Below, in pieces: positions 22,369-35,300 of a stretch of 64,000 nt of DNA. The DNA is taken from contig VZRR01012423.1 in the NCBI GenBank assembly GCA_013398015.1, positions 196,568 to 260,567 of the forward strand. The letters run 5' to 3'. The stretch comes from Oreocharis arfaki. Its lineage: Eukaryota > Chordata > Aves > Passeriformes > Paramythiidae. The first letter of the stretch is position 1, and each line of letters starts with the position of its first letter. The translations under genes and the position numbers were made by a program. The notes beneath the pieces were generated by a model. It saw only the letters and a program-made list of their open reading frames with translations, was not told the origin of the DNA and did no database searches.

Positions 22369-24997
22369 TTTTCTTATGAAGAAACTTCTAGTAAGTACTA
22401 GGAGTATTCCAAGCATTAATACTGGCTGTTAATTTGTTTTTTATTGTTAATGAAGGATTTCTAGCTATTCACAATTTTCATTACATGCAAAAATAAACAG
22501 AGCTTTCTTATCCAATCAGATTGCAGGCAATTCAATTACTTTCTTGCATGCTGTTTGTATATGAGTCAGGAGGAAGAAGATTTCTAACAGCTTTATGAGT
22601 CTTCATACAAAGTCATAATACATATTAGGATGGAAAATTAGAACCCTCCCTTTCTATTTTCAAGATTTCTATGTATCCTAAAAATCACATAAACTTGACA
22701 AACCAGAACCAGCACAACTGTCCAAGTTATTAAGAAATTTTGTTAATTAAGGATTACTTTCCTAACCTTCTCTGGGTTTCTTTGCTGACTGATTCATTTT
22801 CATGACACACATTCTATTCTCTCCAGCTGCTTCACATAGTAGCTTTCAAAGACTTATTTAGCATTGCTGAGGTTTCCTTACCTTGTGCTGACAAGGATTT
22901 TAGAGGGCTGCAGCTGGAGGCTGGTCTTCAACATTCACCACGAGTTTGTATAAAGATCTGATCAGCAATACAGTTAAACTTGCTTGGAATTTCCTCACCC
23001 TAAAAAATAAATTACCGCTTTGTAACAACTGTGGATAATGTGAGTGCCTTTGTTCTTAGTGGATAAAAAGGTCTTTTGACTGTATTTTTTAAAATCTTTG
23101 GGGTTTTTTGTTTGCAAAAGAAATTTTTTTTAAAAAAAGAAACCTTACTTTAATTCTTTCAAAATTTACAATCTGCAGTATAACTTCATAGCCTTGTAAA
23201 GAGGTTCATGTTCAAATAATTAATTTTTAAAGCATTTTAAACCAATTAGTTCCACATATTCCATTTAATAGAAAAGGTTCCTTTATTCTCCAGCACTTAC
23301 TAGTTCACTGACATTACCAAGGTTGTTGGGGAAAAAAAAAAAAAAAAGTTATTTGCAGCAGCAAAAATGAGTCAAAACTGACATATGTTCAAGTCTCAAC
23401 TTTGTATTCCAAACAGTTGAGTGCACACACGTCAACAGCTTTTGCTAGAACTACTCTGAGGCTTCCACATCCAAACTGAGTCCATGCATTGGGTGCAATT
23501 ACCCACTGCAAGACACTATTGTGCAGATAGCTTCTTACCAAAACTGGAGACCAAGAGTCTGTTTTAAACTAGCACAGCCGGGAGCTAAAACCTTGCTCAG
23601 TCCTTAATCCAAGCAGCTAGGAAGCAAAGAACATGCCCAATGAAGCCTCTAAATATAGAAAGGATATTTATATAACAATATAGCTGGATAGTGTTTCTTG
23701 TATTTGATGTATACATAGAAAGGGGTTTGTGACTTGTTTTCGCAGTGACTTGTATGCTTTGAGGAGTCACTGCCATAAAAGAATCTGAGTAACCCACCAG
23801 CCCCCTTGTACTGCTAGCTGAAGCCAAGTAGCTTTTATGGTACATTCAGCATGTTTGAAAAGAGTACATGTGAATTTCTTTTTCTCAAAATGAAAGAATA
23901 TTTATAGTAGAAATGCAATCACAATACATTTAATGTATGCTTTAATCTACTTGTACAACCCTTTTTGACTTTTCCAACACCTGTGCATGAAAGAGAGTGA
24001 GGCGATTAATCTGATGTTCTCAGCTGGGAAATAAAAGCTGTTGATGGCTAAAATATTCTTCTGACAATAAGGAATTTGCCAATGACCTCTTCAACTACAT
24101 AGTGTCTGAAAGGACATGTCTGTGGTGTCATGGCCAAGCCAGAGTATAATCTTACAGTAGCTGAGAAATACCTGTAAGAATGTTATGCCCTGAAATCTTT
24201 ATCAGGGACAAAAGAAGACAGGGGAAAACACTAGAATGCGACCATTGTGACTTAGTGCTTTCATGAATTTATTGTAAAAAGTGAAATTATTAAGTGATTT
24301 TCATGTTCTCACATATACTTCAGCACAGACAGATATTAAAACTGAAAAAAACATTCAGGATTCTCCTTCAGAGGAGGAAAGCTCTATGACAAGGAAACTG
24401 ATCCCACACACCTTCATTTTCTGCTGGTATCTCACAGTGATTTCATTTTAGTCCTTAGCATCTTCCAGGGGTAATACCTTTTTAAGACTGACTCTGTAAT
24501 GATTATTAGCTAATAATGTTCTTCTGGCTAATGTTCTTCTTCAGACCAGCTGCTTCTCCTTGTACTAAAGATTTCCATGGAGAGAATGAGTTATGTTTTT
24601 CAACCCAATTATGAGTATTTTTCATCTCAAACACCTTATATACCAAAGTTTTTACTTACGTGGTAACCCTGGTGCTATTACATTCTCATTTCATACCACA
24701 CGACGTGGCCAAAGTGTAGGAGCTGCACTTACTCTGATCAGAAGAGCATGTGGCTCAGTAGGGGTACAGCAGGAGTAGGAAAGTAGAGAGTGCTGCTGTT
24801 GTTCTAAGATGGGGTACTATAAAGAGCATAGAGCTGTTACAACCTTAAATTAAATGCATAAAATTACAGCCCTCAACCTACTCCGATTTTTTGTTACATT
24901 CATGATATGACTTGTGTCTAATAAAGCTGTCTTTCTAGAATGATTACACAGATTAAAAACAGGTTAAATGAGTAGGTGTCTTCAAAATAGATTAGAC

Positions 24998-25064
24998 AGA
25001 ATAGAATAGAATAGAATAGAATAGAATAGAATAGAATAGAATAGAATAGAATAGAATAGAATAG
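24998..25064. repeat. AGAAT pentanucleotide microsatellite
   Basis: About 13 uninterrupted copies of AGAAT (read as GAATA) lie between GATTAGACAG and GGAGTAGACTAG, with degenerate units on the right. The clean array suggests it is probably length-variable between individuals. Confidence 0.95.
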
Positions 25065-28000
25065 GAGTAGACTAGAACAGATAAACAACTATGAAGCTCC
25101 CAGCAAAACATTCCATACAATCTTTGAAATGTTGCATGGTTAAGTTATAAGCTCTCATTTGAGAAAAATACATTTAGGAGTGCTCCCAATACTATAAAAT
25201 GTTGTAACTACATATGTGTGAATAATTTATAAACCCCCCAAAAAGAAAATGCTTGGTTTTCAGATGTTTTGCTCATAATACCACACACTTTGGCACTCTA
25301 ATTTTTCTCTTCTCCCAGGCAGTAAGAAACTTTGCTGTTGTCTTTCTTTTAATAATTTGTAATTCCCATTTGGTAAATTCAGATGCAGCCAGAGTGGTCA
25401 GATAGCTCCTTTAACTTCTCTCCTTGTGGAGACTTCTAAGGTGATGTTAACTATTCCCAGTAAGAATAATAATTCTGAATAAGGATATTATGAAACTTTA
25501 GCGTCATCATATCCCTAACACTATTACCACTGAATCCAATCTGCATTTTAAACTATTTCTGGCTTCATTGCCACTGGCCATATTATCACCATTCCTATTT
25601 CAAAATTCCCCTATGCCTCAAGAATATGCACTGCAGATTAATGATAAAATTACACTATGGCTCAGAGGGAAATACCTGGTAATTTTTCCAGCAAGTTTCT
25701 GACTAGTTGCAAGGCCTGATATTAAAGAGCAGGCTTTACCAGCAGGTACAAGGGAAGTGAAACCCAGAAAAGTAGGTGGCCTTTGCTGACATCTTATAGA
25801 GGACAAGAAGAAATGAAAAGCTCTGTCTATTAACAGCAAATGAAATAGAGCTCTGGTACAAGCTCAAGCATAGAAATGTGGTCATCCATGCTGTTAGCAC
25901 TCCAGCAGACTGTGAGCTGCAGTTTGAGATGAAGGGTAGAATAGCCTAGGGAAGCAACACCATGTGTTTTCCTTTTTCCTTATGATATGCTAAGGACGGG
26001 ACAGAGTTGACCTGACCAACTAGTATTTTTCTTACACAGAACTCATGCCACTGTCTTTAACAAACACTTCTTCAGACTGAACCTGAGAGTGGTGCTGGTG
26101 CTGCCATTCAAGCTCACATCCAACCATGTAATGGGTGATGCAGGGATATGCAGAGATTAGGAGATCTAGTACCATACCACATGTAATGAAAATGAGACGG
26201 AAGACAGGCCATGAACATCATGCAAAAGCAAGATTTCATGTGGGAGGCTCCAGTATCACCAGTTATACAGCTTACAAAAGAGAAGGTGGATGAATGCCTT
26301 ACTGCTGTATGCCTTTACTTGTTGGTGAAAGAGACATCTGACAGAGGCGTTCCGCAATCAGGGAGCATGCATTTTGACAACAACAAACTGGCCCAGAATA
26401 CTATGCAGTTTTATAGAAGGAATAGAAAGGATGGAATGAATAGTTTGGTATTTGAGATTTCTGTGCAGGACTGGGACATATAACATGGAAATTCCACTTT
26501 TTGGTGGGCTGAAGAAGAGAAGAGCCTGTATTAATGTTTACATGTCTGTAGAAATGGTGGAAATTGTGATAAAAGTCTAAAAACAACACGGTTTTCATAA
26601 TTTTCTGTGTGAGTCAGGATGTGGAGGGGTTTGGTTTTGGTTTGGGGTTTGGTTTTTTTGGGGTTGGGGTTGGATGGGGGTTGTTTGTTTCCCTTAATAA
26701 TGTATATATGTTCAGAAGTATTCTAACTTTATATTACTTTGCATTCTTGAAAAAGATGGAGGTTGTTACCTGTCATGTGTCTGTCTTTACCTTGAGCTGA
26801 AAGACTGGGGAGGATGGACCCTGTCCTGCAGTAGAAGAGTGCTTGTTCCAAGTGACTGGTTAATGAATCTTTCTCTCAGCTTCAACGTTACTATCAGAAG
26901 AACAAAGAAACCGCTCATCTGTTTAGTTCAGTAGTATTTTTAGAAATGTGTTTAGCTACTTAATCCTGGCCAAGGTGAAACCATCTTGAAGTATTTCACC
27001 AGAAAATGGTGGAACCTCTGTCTCACTCATAGCTTTTTGTGGCTTAGCTGTTCAATATTTTGAAGATCAGAATCTCCAAGTCTAATCAAAGTTGTTTGGA
27101 TTCCTATAGGAATGTCTGAGTGTAAGTTAATCTACTGAATACAGAAAGTGAGAAATGATCTAAAGGTCTCTCACAGCCTTAAGCTCTAAATACCTGCTTA
27201 ATTAATGGCCCCATCACTTGCACATTCAAGTGTGAACCAGGCAGACTGTTGTGGTTTTACTCAGTTATGAACAAAATCTATGCACAAGCAACTGATGTCA
27301 CTTTGATTCGCCTGTTCCCCCCTCCCCTGTCCTGAGTCTTTTTGCTTTCCAAGAAATGAGCCTCCAATATCAAAATGAGTTTTATAAGTGATCGCATTTC
27401 AGGCTACTTTAGTCCTGAGAGAAATCAAAAGAAAATTAAAAAGAAAATATTTCACATCCAGCTGAGAAGAATGGGGGAAAATGGAAAAATTACAGTAATC
27501 CCTTAAAGAAAGAAAAGAAGCACACCTGTTCTTGAACTGAAATCACCTATATTTCATTTTAAAATGTAGATAGAATGTATTTGTCAAAAAAAAAAAAAGA
27601 AAGTATGAAAAGTAAGTGATCAGCATATTTCATATCTGTGTAAAGTATAATACTCCAGGTTTATTCTAAACTTCTTCTGAACCTTCTTATTTCAGGTCCT
27701 TTACTATAAATAATAAAAAGACATGTCTTATAATTTTATATGAAGTAATATTGCATAGCTATAATATAGTATATTTGGTGCATTTAGCTTTTGTCTGAAG
27801 ACAGGTGCATTCAGGAATCAGCTCAGCCTTCACTTCAATGCTTCATCAGGATCTCTTCGTGAACAGCTGGTGCACAGAACTGTTGGTGAAGGAGCAGGAG
27901 AGGGCAGACATCTGCTGTGCTGCATGAGCAGAGAGAGCTTGCTCTTACAAATATCCGTTTTCTTACCACTGCAAGGAGCATAGATTTGTGTGACCATCTG

Positions 28001-28212
28001 CCCACAGTTTTGGTCTGCAAACAAACACTCAGTCTTCCACCTCCAACATGCACTTGAAAAACTGAAATGAGGAACTCCACTCAAATTTCTGTAACAGTAT
28101 ATTGTTTCCCACTCAGAATGCTAAGGTGTGGAAGAGTACTGTCAAAGTCTAGCATCAAACATATCACAAGTTATTTAGCACTCAGTTTGTTGATCTGATG
28201 TTACCAATGTAG
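25065..28212. other. Unique AT-rich sequence; one G-rich strand tract
   Basis: No gene is recognised. A 90-codon open frame at 26211-26483 (plus) has no recognisable motif. A G/T-rich tract at 26625-26690 is listed separately. The two overlapping minus-strand frames around 27830-28084 are Cys-rich but carry no domain pattern I can identify. Confidence 0.5.
26625..26690 (+). repeat. G/T-rich tract with four G4 runs
   Basis: TTTGG-type units run into GGGG at 26644-26647, GGGG at 26660-26663, GGGG at 26666-26669 and GGGGG at 26676-26680. Spacing of 12, 2 and 6 bases allows a G-quadruplex on the plus strand. It is not a telomeric TTAGGG array. Confidence 0.7.
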
Positions 28213-28213
28213 A

Positions 28214-28280
28214 CAAAAAACCAAACCAAACCAAACCAAAACAAACAAAAAAAAAACCCCAAAAAACAAACAAAAAAACA
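28214..28280. repeat. A-rich CCAAA/CAAA simple repeat
   Basis: Repeats of AAACC pass into AAAC and pure A-runs. This is low-complexity, with no sign of an attached retroposon body on the left. Confidence 0.85.
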
Positions 28281-31274
28281 CGCCACTTTTTGAAGTGATG
28301 ACAATTAGATAGTGCTCAGGAGAGATTCAGAGAAAGCATAAGGAAAGCTACCAAACCAGGTTGCTTTTAGTTCAATATGCCTAAATTTTTGCTGCCTTAC
28401 TGTGGGAGCTCAGGACTTCTGAACAACGAATCAATATGGTTTCGCAGAAGACTCTTTATTGTTTTCATCTAACTCTAATTATACATTTTACAACTGCTGT
28501 ACACGTGATCACGCATTACTTGATTGCTCCCTCTATTTTATCTATTTGCTTTGCACGTACTTTTTAGAAAATATGATTGGGTCTAGTCCAGTGTGGCACA
28601 GTCTTTCTTTATCTATTTCTTGTTGCCTTGGTATTCTGTTTTTCAGCTTCTTCTTTCCCAATTTATCGTGGCTTACATTTCAGTAACCTTGATGAATTCT
28701 TGAGGGCTCTGATAGGAATAACTGAAGATGGTTTGGCTGGGGCACACTATCAGGGTTCAAATACATTACAACCCCTTACTTGACATGTGTGCTCACTGTT
28801 GAGGTATGTTTAGGGCAGACAACACAAAACAGAGAAAAAGTGAAAATGCCACCCTTAGGTTTTATAAATTTGAGTGTTCGCACTTTATTTGTGCATCATA
28901 AATACACACTAAAGTCACCATTGTTTCCTCCCTGTTTCCTTCAGAATTGCAGTATGCATGGCCTTGGTGTAAGTCTGCTGTATTCTGCCTTTTCTATTTT
29001 CTATTATGTTCACACTAACGTGCAAAATATGAGTAATGTCAGAAATTACAGTAGGAGTAACATGTACCAAAGCTCTCTTGCTAAGCAAAGATACAGCATT
29101 TATACCATGGAAAATAATTTATAAAAGGTAGATTAAGGAATTGATATTATAGAAAGTTGATTTGTACAAAGTCCCTGGAAAATTATACCGTCATAAAGGT
29201 GGTTAATGGATTTAAAGAAGTTAGAAAAAACTGATGCATTCTTTTTGTTAAAGTAATTTACTGTGTTATGAGTCTCAGGGAAAACATTGGAGATAAAGTA
29301 AAGTCAATAGCACTTGAGCGAAGGATGTTTCTTACAAAAATGTCAGGTCATGCTGATGCTATAAGGTGAGCAGTTCTTGTACAGCTTTCCTATTTTCAGA
29401 TGCTACACCCCTACATAAAGACAAGAGTCTGATTTTCGTGTGTTTTGGGCATGTGCTGAAACATATTTATAGTTTCAGCCAGGCTTGGGGCAAATCAGTG
29501 GAGAGGAAGAAAAAAAACAGATAAAGTAGCACAGATGTGGAATATAAATAAAAGGAATTGAAGGATAAAGCCTTAAACTAATCAGTTTGGAGAGAATAAA
29601 TATTTTAATAGAAAATAAACCAATTTTTATTGTGTTTTATTACTATATCTTACTTCATGTATAGCTATGCAGAAGGACAGGGAAGATAAATAATCCATGC
29701 TTAAATCAAAGCCATGGACTCATAAAATATCTGACTCTGCATTTCATTGCAAGCAATCCATTTCTTTCTTCATTATTTCTTCAGTTTTTCAGAAAATAAG
29801 GTAGTCTTGGAAATAAAGAAGACTCTAGAACTTTTATAACTCTAAGTTGCTTTCTAGGATGAAGGTCATCAAAAAGTCTCAATAGAAGTACTGAATTTTA
29901 AGCAATTATAGCACAACAAGAAGAAGAGTTAATGCCTCTTGCTTAAGAGACTTAAAAAATAATGGAATAAGAAGACTGAATACAGGAGGAAAAAAATCTG
30001 GACAGGTCTTTCATTCATTGTTATTAAACTAGTGAAGCACTTTTTGGGAGAAGTCATATACTTCTGCAAAGTGAATGCAATACCACACCTCTCACTCTGA
30101 AGGACATACTTTGGAAATCGATCCTGACCTACTGCCACAGTAGATGACATTCAAAAAGGTAGGCAAAGACCTATTTTTCTCCTCTGAGAGGCAGCACCTC
30201 AAACATCAAAGTGATACCCTGCACTCCACCCAGCTATCAGATAGTAAGCTGAATAAGAATTGGAGATAAGAATGACGCATGGATGCTCATTTGTATCTCC
30301 CCTTCACCCCCAAAATTCATTTCACCCTCAATGTGGGCACACTTGTATATGGTAAAATTCCAAACCTAAGCACCCTCACATTCTTCCTTATTTTTTTTGG
30401 CCTTCTTTGTTAATGTGTTTCTGCCAGGTCCAAAGTGCTCCCACACACAGGAATTATTTTTAATTTGCCTACATTTCTTTTCTATTCATAGCCGCTTGAT
30501 TCCCAACTGAAGAAAAAGGATTATTAAAACCTGTAAAGTTAAGGGCTTCTCCATGGTACCACAGGAAGGTATAAATCTGCACAAATCTGCACTCTTATTC
30601 TTCTTAAGCTGTCCATTAACCTGATACTTGCGTTAGCAGAAGATCTGAAGGACAAAGAAAAAAGAATAAATTTGTTTGGATGGGGACACTGCAGTGGGAC
30701 TTAGGTTACCTCGGACAAGGACAGGTTATTAAGAAATCATGTTTTAAAAGCAGTCATGGGAGACAGCCTCATGTTGTGAAGGTAGCAACATTCCCCTAAA
30801 CTCAGATTTCTTGGTCACTCTGTCCTGTCTCTGTGTGAATTCTGTAAAGACTTTAATCAGTTCTCATGGTCCATGGCAGAATCTCAATGTAACTGTCGGA
30901 AGCATCAGGTAGGGCATAAACTGACGCTAAGGACCCATAAGCTTTAGGGATTCTCAGTAAAAAGACTCAAGACTTTCAGCATGAACATAATGTACCAGCT
31001 GCAGTTTGCCATCATCTTCTTCGCATCTTAATAGAATATCTCTATCATGACCAAACATGGCCTTGGCATTGTTTCAGACTTGGAGTATTCTATGATAGTT
31101 GGCTTTTTGGTAAACCTCTTCCACTTCTGGCATCTCTTACTCCTTTTCTAACCACTCTTCTCAGCTGACATAAGATAGTGATAACAGTTCTGTGCAAAAA
31201 TTCAGTCTTCTTGGTCAGTGTCCCTTTCAGTAGGTCCTTCAGGATTAATGGGAAGAGAAATCTCCCATTTTGTT
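28281..31274. other. Unique AT-rich sequence, no gene recognised
   Basis: The longest frame is 114 codons (28780-29124, plus) and has no recognised motif. A 75-codon frame at 28459-28686 is hydrophobic and Phe/Leu-rich, as expected of T-rich DNA. Nothing else is supported. Confidence 0.5.
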
Positions 31275-31505
31275 GTAGAATCATAGAATGGTTTAGGGGG
31301 GAAAGGAACTTAAAGGTCATCTAGTTCCAACCTTCCTCCTTTTTCCCCACCATAGGCAGGGATGCAACCCCCTAGATTAGGTTGCTCACAGCCCCTTTCA
31401 AGCTGGCCTTGAACACTTCCAGGGATAGGGCATCCACAACTTCTCTGGGCAGCCTTTTCCAGTGTCTCACCACTGAGTAGAATAAATTTTCAAGTTTTGT
31501 TCCTG
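31275..31505 (-). mobile_element. CR1 LINE 3' end, antisense
   Basis: GTAGAATCATAGAATGG (31275) is the reverse complement of the CR1 3' tail. It is followed by GGTCATCTAGTTCCAACC, CATAGGCAGGGATGCAACCCCCTAGATTAGGTTGCTCA, GGCCTTGAACACTTCCAGGGATAGGGCATCC and CTTCTCTGGGCAGCCTTTTCCAGTGTCTCACC in the expected antisense order. The copy is a 5'-truncated 3' UTR fragment, the usual CR1 form. Confidence 0.93.
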
Positions 31506-31695
31506 TTATGGACTGTTGGGGAAAATGAAAAGTAGAAATCACAACCCTTTAGAAAATGGCAGGCCTCTTGTAGTGGTAATAAATCCTTTGGAGCATACTC
31601 TGGGCTTAGATTTAGGATGTGGGGAGGAGTCTTGCAGCTGTGGTCAATGGATCTTCTGGAAACCATAAGGAAGTTGAGGAAAAGTTTTAGAATCT

Positions 31696-32306
31696 GTGTT
31701 AGTAAGTGATCCAAAACCAAATTCAAACCAAATCATCACAGTAAGAAAATCATTGGGATACAGAAATAAAAAGGTTTTTCTGGAGGGCTGTGAGCCCTTG
31801 GTGCAGGAGCCCTCTGCACCCCTTTGGAGGGAAGAGGCTTGAGGCCCAAAAGAATCTCCCCAGAGATAAGCAATCTTCCTCTGGGTCATGGTGAGCTCCC
31901 AACATGCCTTGTTTTCTTTCTGGTAATTACCTGTACCCTGTTGGCTGATTGGTTTCTACCCCACCTCCTGCCTTTCCCATATAAACTGCTGCTTCTACCC
32001 CTGAAGATGGAGTTCTCATCCCTGGTCTCCCCTTCACAGAGGCTGGACAATAAAAGCTTCCTCTGTGGAACTGCCGTATGAGGCTCCTGTCTCTTTCTGT
32101 CCCTGTGTTTGCCTGGGTGATTTCACAAAGAACTGAATCACAAAGAGCAGGTATCACTTGTAGCTGAGAAGTTGCTACACTTGCTGAAATCACCCATTGT
32201 CCAGGGAAGTTGCTGAAACCCCTGGAGAAGCCTTTCCCTGGTGGATGCTTTCTCTAGGAAGGTCGCAACACACTGGGTTGTCCACCACCGGACCCCAAAA
32301 GCGACA
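31696..32306 (+). mobile_element. Retroviral LTR, fourth type, plus orientation, signals readable
   Basis: An LTR-like layout is clear on the plus strand. An inverted CCAAT box (ATTGG) lies at 31948-31952, TATAAA at 31980-31985 and AATAAA at 32049-32054, 69 bases further on. A U5-like segment then runs to a CA-ending stretch near 32270-32306. The outer edges are uncertain: start candidates are TGTGTTAG (31696) and TGTGAGCCC (31789), and end candidates are CAACACA (about 32270) and GCGACA (32306). I saw no gag or pol alongside, so it is probably a solo LTR. It does not resemble families A or B. A frame over 31824-32081 is incidental. Confidence 0.65.
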
Positions 32307-35300
32307 AGTTTTGAGGCTAGTGATTTAGAAGTACATAATTTTCCTGCATTGAGTGTGTTGCCAGAAACATCAGGTAAGGAAAAACTTTCATAAACTTACT
32401 ACATGAGTCTGCTCTCTCAGACTCACAGGTGAAAAGATCTATCTGGCTCTTTCCTGATTGTGTAATGTCACTGGATCAAGTGGTGACTAATGTAGTGTTT
32501 GCAGGAAATACAGATGAAAAAATAAAAGTTAGTAAAATATCTTGCAAGATCTCATCACATTGTAAATCTGGAGGTTATTGCACTGTTTCTCCATACTCCA
32601 TCCTATAAATCTTTTGTTTTAGTATACCATGTATCAAGGAAAAACTTTTTCAAGAAAACCAACTGAGTAATCTGAGTAGGAAACTGAAAAGGAGATGTTA
32701 TCCAGAGAATTTTTTCTCAAAATTGTGTCTTTTGTGAATTCTGACTCTTACTGAATTGGACTAAAAGTTATTTTGTCCCCCCCACACAAATATTACAGCC
32801 AGAAGCTCTCCACATCTCAATGGAGAAAAAAAAGGGCTTAAAACCTTTCACTGCTCCTGGAATCAAATCCAAGACTCTTCTTCTTCCTAAGTACTTTTTT
32901 TCTTATATAGGTTTTTATATCTTTATTTCTGAATTACTGATTCTTGACTTCTCTTTATGCACAGTAGATGTCTCAGCAGAAAGCCCCATGAATGTTTTCA
33001 TCTCAGTACACTCACTTCTTGAGCAATAAACTAAAGACATTTTGTGTGGTGAGAAATGTGCACTTCATTATCTTGAGATAAAGGAAACTGAATTCTGGCA
33101 TAGTAAGAACTAAACATTGAATGCAGATGAAAGATACAGATACAGTTTACTCCTTCAGTTGTATTTTAAAAGAATACAGAACTTTAAATCCTACAAAGTT
33201 TTATAAGGTAGGTATTCAAAATAAGTCGATGATTGATTGCAGACTGATATAGGTTGTAAGCTTGGAAGTGAGCTAGACATTATAAATTTCTTTTTCAAAT
33301 GTTTTAATCTTTCCTCTGCCAATATCCCCGCTGACATTCTGTTTGCCCTTTAACCACATTCACTTTTGGCTCCTGTCAGGGTTTCCTGCCCAGTTTGTTT
33401 AAGAGAAATGGGGAGTGCCTGGATTACAGCACACAGCCCAGCATCACGCCTGGAGCCAATCTCCAGGCAGCCAGCATAAGTTTCTTATATGAGTGTCACG
33501 TGCTCCCGCTGTGAGCCCTGTCCAGCTGCAGAGTCCATAAAGCCCTATGCTTTAAACACCAGCCATCATAATGGCAATGGTGTATTCAGTACACTGTGAG
33601 GAATTACTATCAACCAGATTGTTCCTTTATGCTTGTCTAGTCAATAAAGTTTAAATAATATCTAATTCAAATACAACACTGGTCCATAAAAATTATAGGT
33701 AGGAAATACATTAGATTCAAATTATCTGTCTGTTCTCTGGCAAAGAAATATCTATAAATCCTGGAGCAAATCTGTGTATTACCCTGTATTTTTATGCCTT
33801 CTACTTTTGAGAAACATGAGAAAGTTCAACCTTGCTTACAAGACAATCACACTTAGAGACACAATAAAATCCCAGTTATTTACACTCACGTGCCATAAGA
33901 CTGTTGAGAGATTTCCCTATTGCTTCTTAGAGGGTTAAAATCACTTTTGAAACACACCATTGGCCCCCAAATAAAAGAGTAATAGGTCAGCATTTAATAA
34001 ATATGGACTACAGTGTTTACAGTTTACCAGGTATTTTTCCTTTATTGTCTCTAAATATTGGTATGCTTCTTCCAGGTTTCTGAGCTGTTATGTTCCAATA
34101 ATGTTCCTTGCCTGTAAAAGCAAAAAAAAAAAAATCACTATCTACACAAATTATGTGCAAATATTATGCATATCCTGTGATTGCATGATGAATTATTGAA
34201 GGTTACTTTAATAAATATTCCTCATTAAATGTTAATCTTGTTGATTTTATAATACAAATAATTTTGAATTTAATGCTATCACAATATTGAGGCTTTCAGA
34301 GATAGACCATAGTAACCATATGGATACAACACAATGACTGGAATTTTGAAAACAAAGTAGTACTTGGGAGTCCAGTCAAACTGCAAAGCAGCTTCATCCC
34401 ATCTCCCTTATGCTGTATGTACTGGCATTTCACTAACAGTGAATATGTTACCTTAGCATTGATTTCTGCTCTAAAGTGTAGATTTGCTCTGCAGCGCAGT
34501 TGTTTTGAATTATATTGATCACTGAAAGTCATTCTAAAGCTAAGCATAAGAGAATTACATCAGTGATCAATGGTGTTGATTCACAATGTCCATCATTATA
34601 AGACAAAATAATATATTGCGCTAGGAGGATTTCTTATGTCTATATAATTCATAGATATTTAATGGAGGAGAGTACCTAGAAACCAGAGTTTCAGTCTCCT
34701 GCGTGTAATAGAAGGACTCCCAAAGATCTTGAATCAAAAAAAGTGAAAACTGAAGAAAAAAAAGGAAATTAATATGACAAAAATGGCCAATGTAAAAATG
34801 ATCAAGCTATTTTGTAGGCACCCAGGCAGTGTCATAGGTCCATTGTCATCTTCTGGTCCTATGGAAACATAACTGTGTTAGTGAAAAAGAACTTCCAGAC
34901 AAATTCTTCGCTTGTGCACTTTCCCAAGCACATTCATTTGCGTATTTGTAGTGTCGCCTTGACACCAGACGCAAAGTCACAATTAGTCAGTAACGTTGTC
35001 AGAGAAGGGCAATGCTTTCTGATGCATAATTTACAATATTGCTGATGTGTCTTTTTTCCATTCCTCTATACTGGAATGAAGGATCATTTTATGCAATCTA
35101 AACCTGGAATATCCAGGAAAGACGTCATACCTTGAACCAGCTTTCCTGACACTATTCTTTTTTCCTTTTTATTTTCCTTTCTTTTTAATTAATACACTAT
35201 TCAGAGAGCTTTTAAACTTATTCAGAACTCAGATCTCTTTAGATATTTTAAAGGCCTTTAAATATTATGAAATATTCTTGCTGAATTAAAGCTATCTAGC

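Larger units (their letters stand above)
18453..24997. other. Unique AT-rich sequence with minor simple repeats
   Basis: About 6.5 kb with no recognised gene. A 115-codon open frame on the plus strand (18787-19134) has a Glu/Arg/Lys-rich middle but no motif or intron-exon context I can support, and a frame of this length is within chance for the window. Small simple repeats are an AAT-rich run at 21866-21898 and a GACA/GATA run at 22329-22368. An A-run follows GGGG at 23331-23346. Confidence 0.5.

Noticed and set aside
24998..25064. CRISPR array
   Set aside because: A pentanucleotide tandem without spacers in a vertebrate sequence; it is a microsatellite.
26641..26680. Interstitial telomere repeat
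   Set aside because: Units are TTTGG and TTGGGG-like but irregular; no TTAGGG tandem is present.
27251..27345. TGTTGTGGTTTTACTCAG as the start of another family A LTR
   Set aside because: Only the first ~18 bases resemble the LTR end; the rest does not follow the family.
27830..28084. Cys-rich minus-strand frame as a small secreted protein
   Set aside because: Two overlapping frames of similar length occur in the same place, with no signal peptide or conserved cysteine spacing I could support.
28780..29124. 114-codon frame as a gene
   Set aside because: No recognisable domain, and composition is that of AT-rich intergenic DNA.
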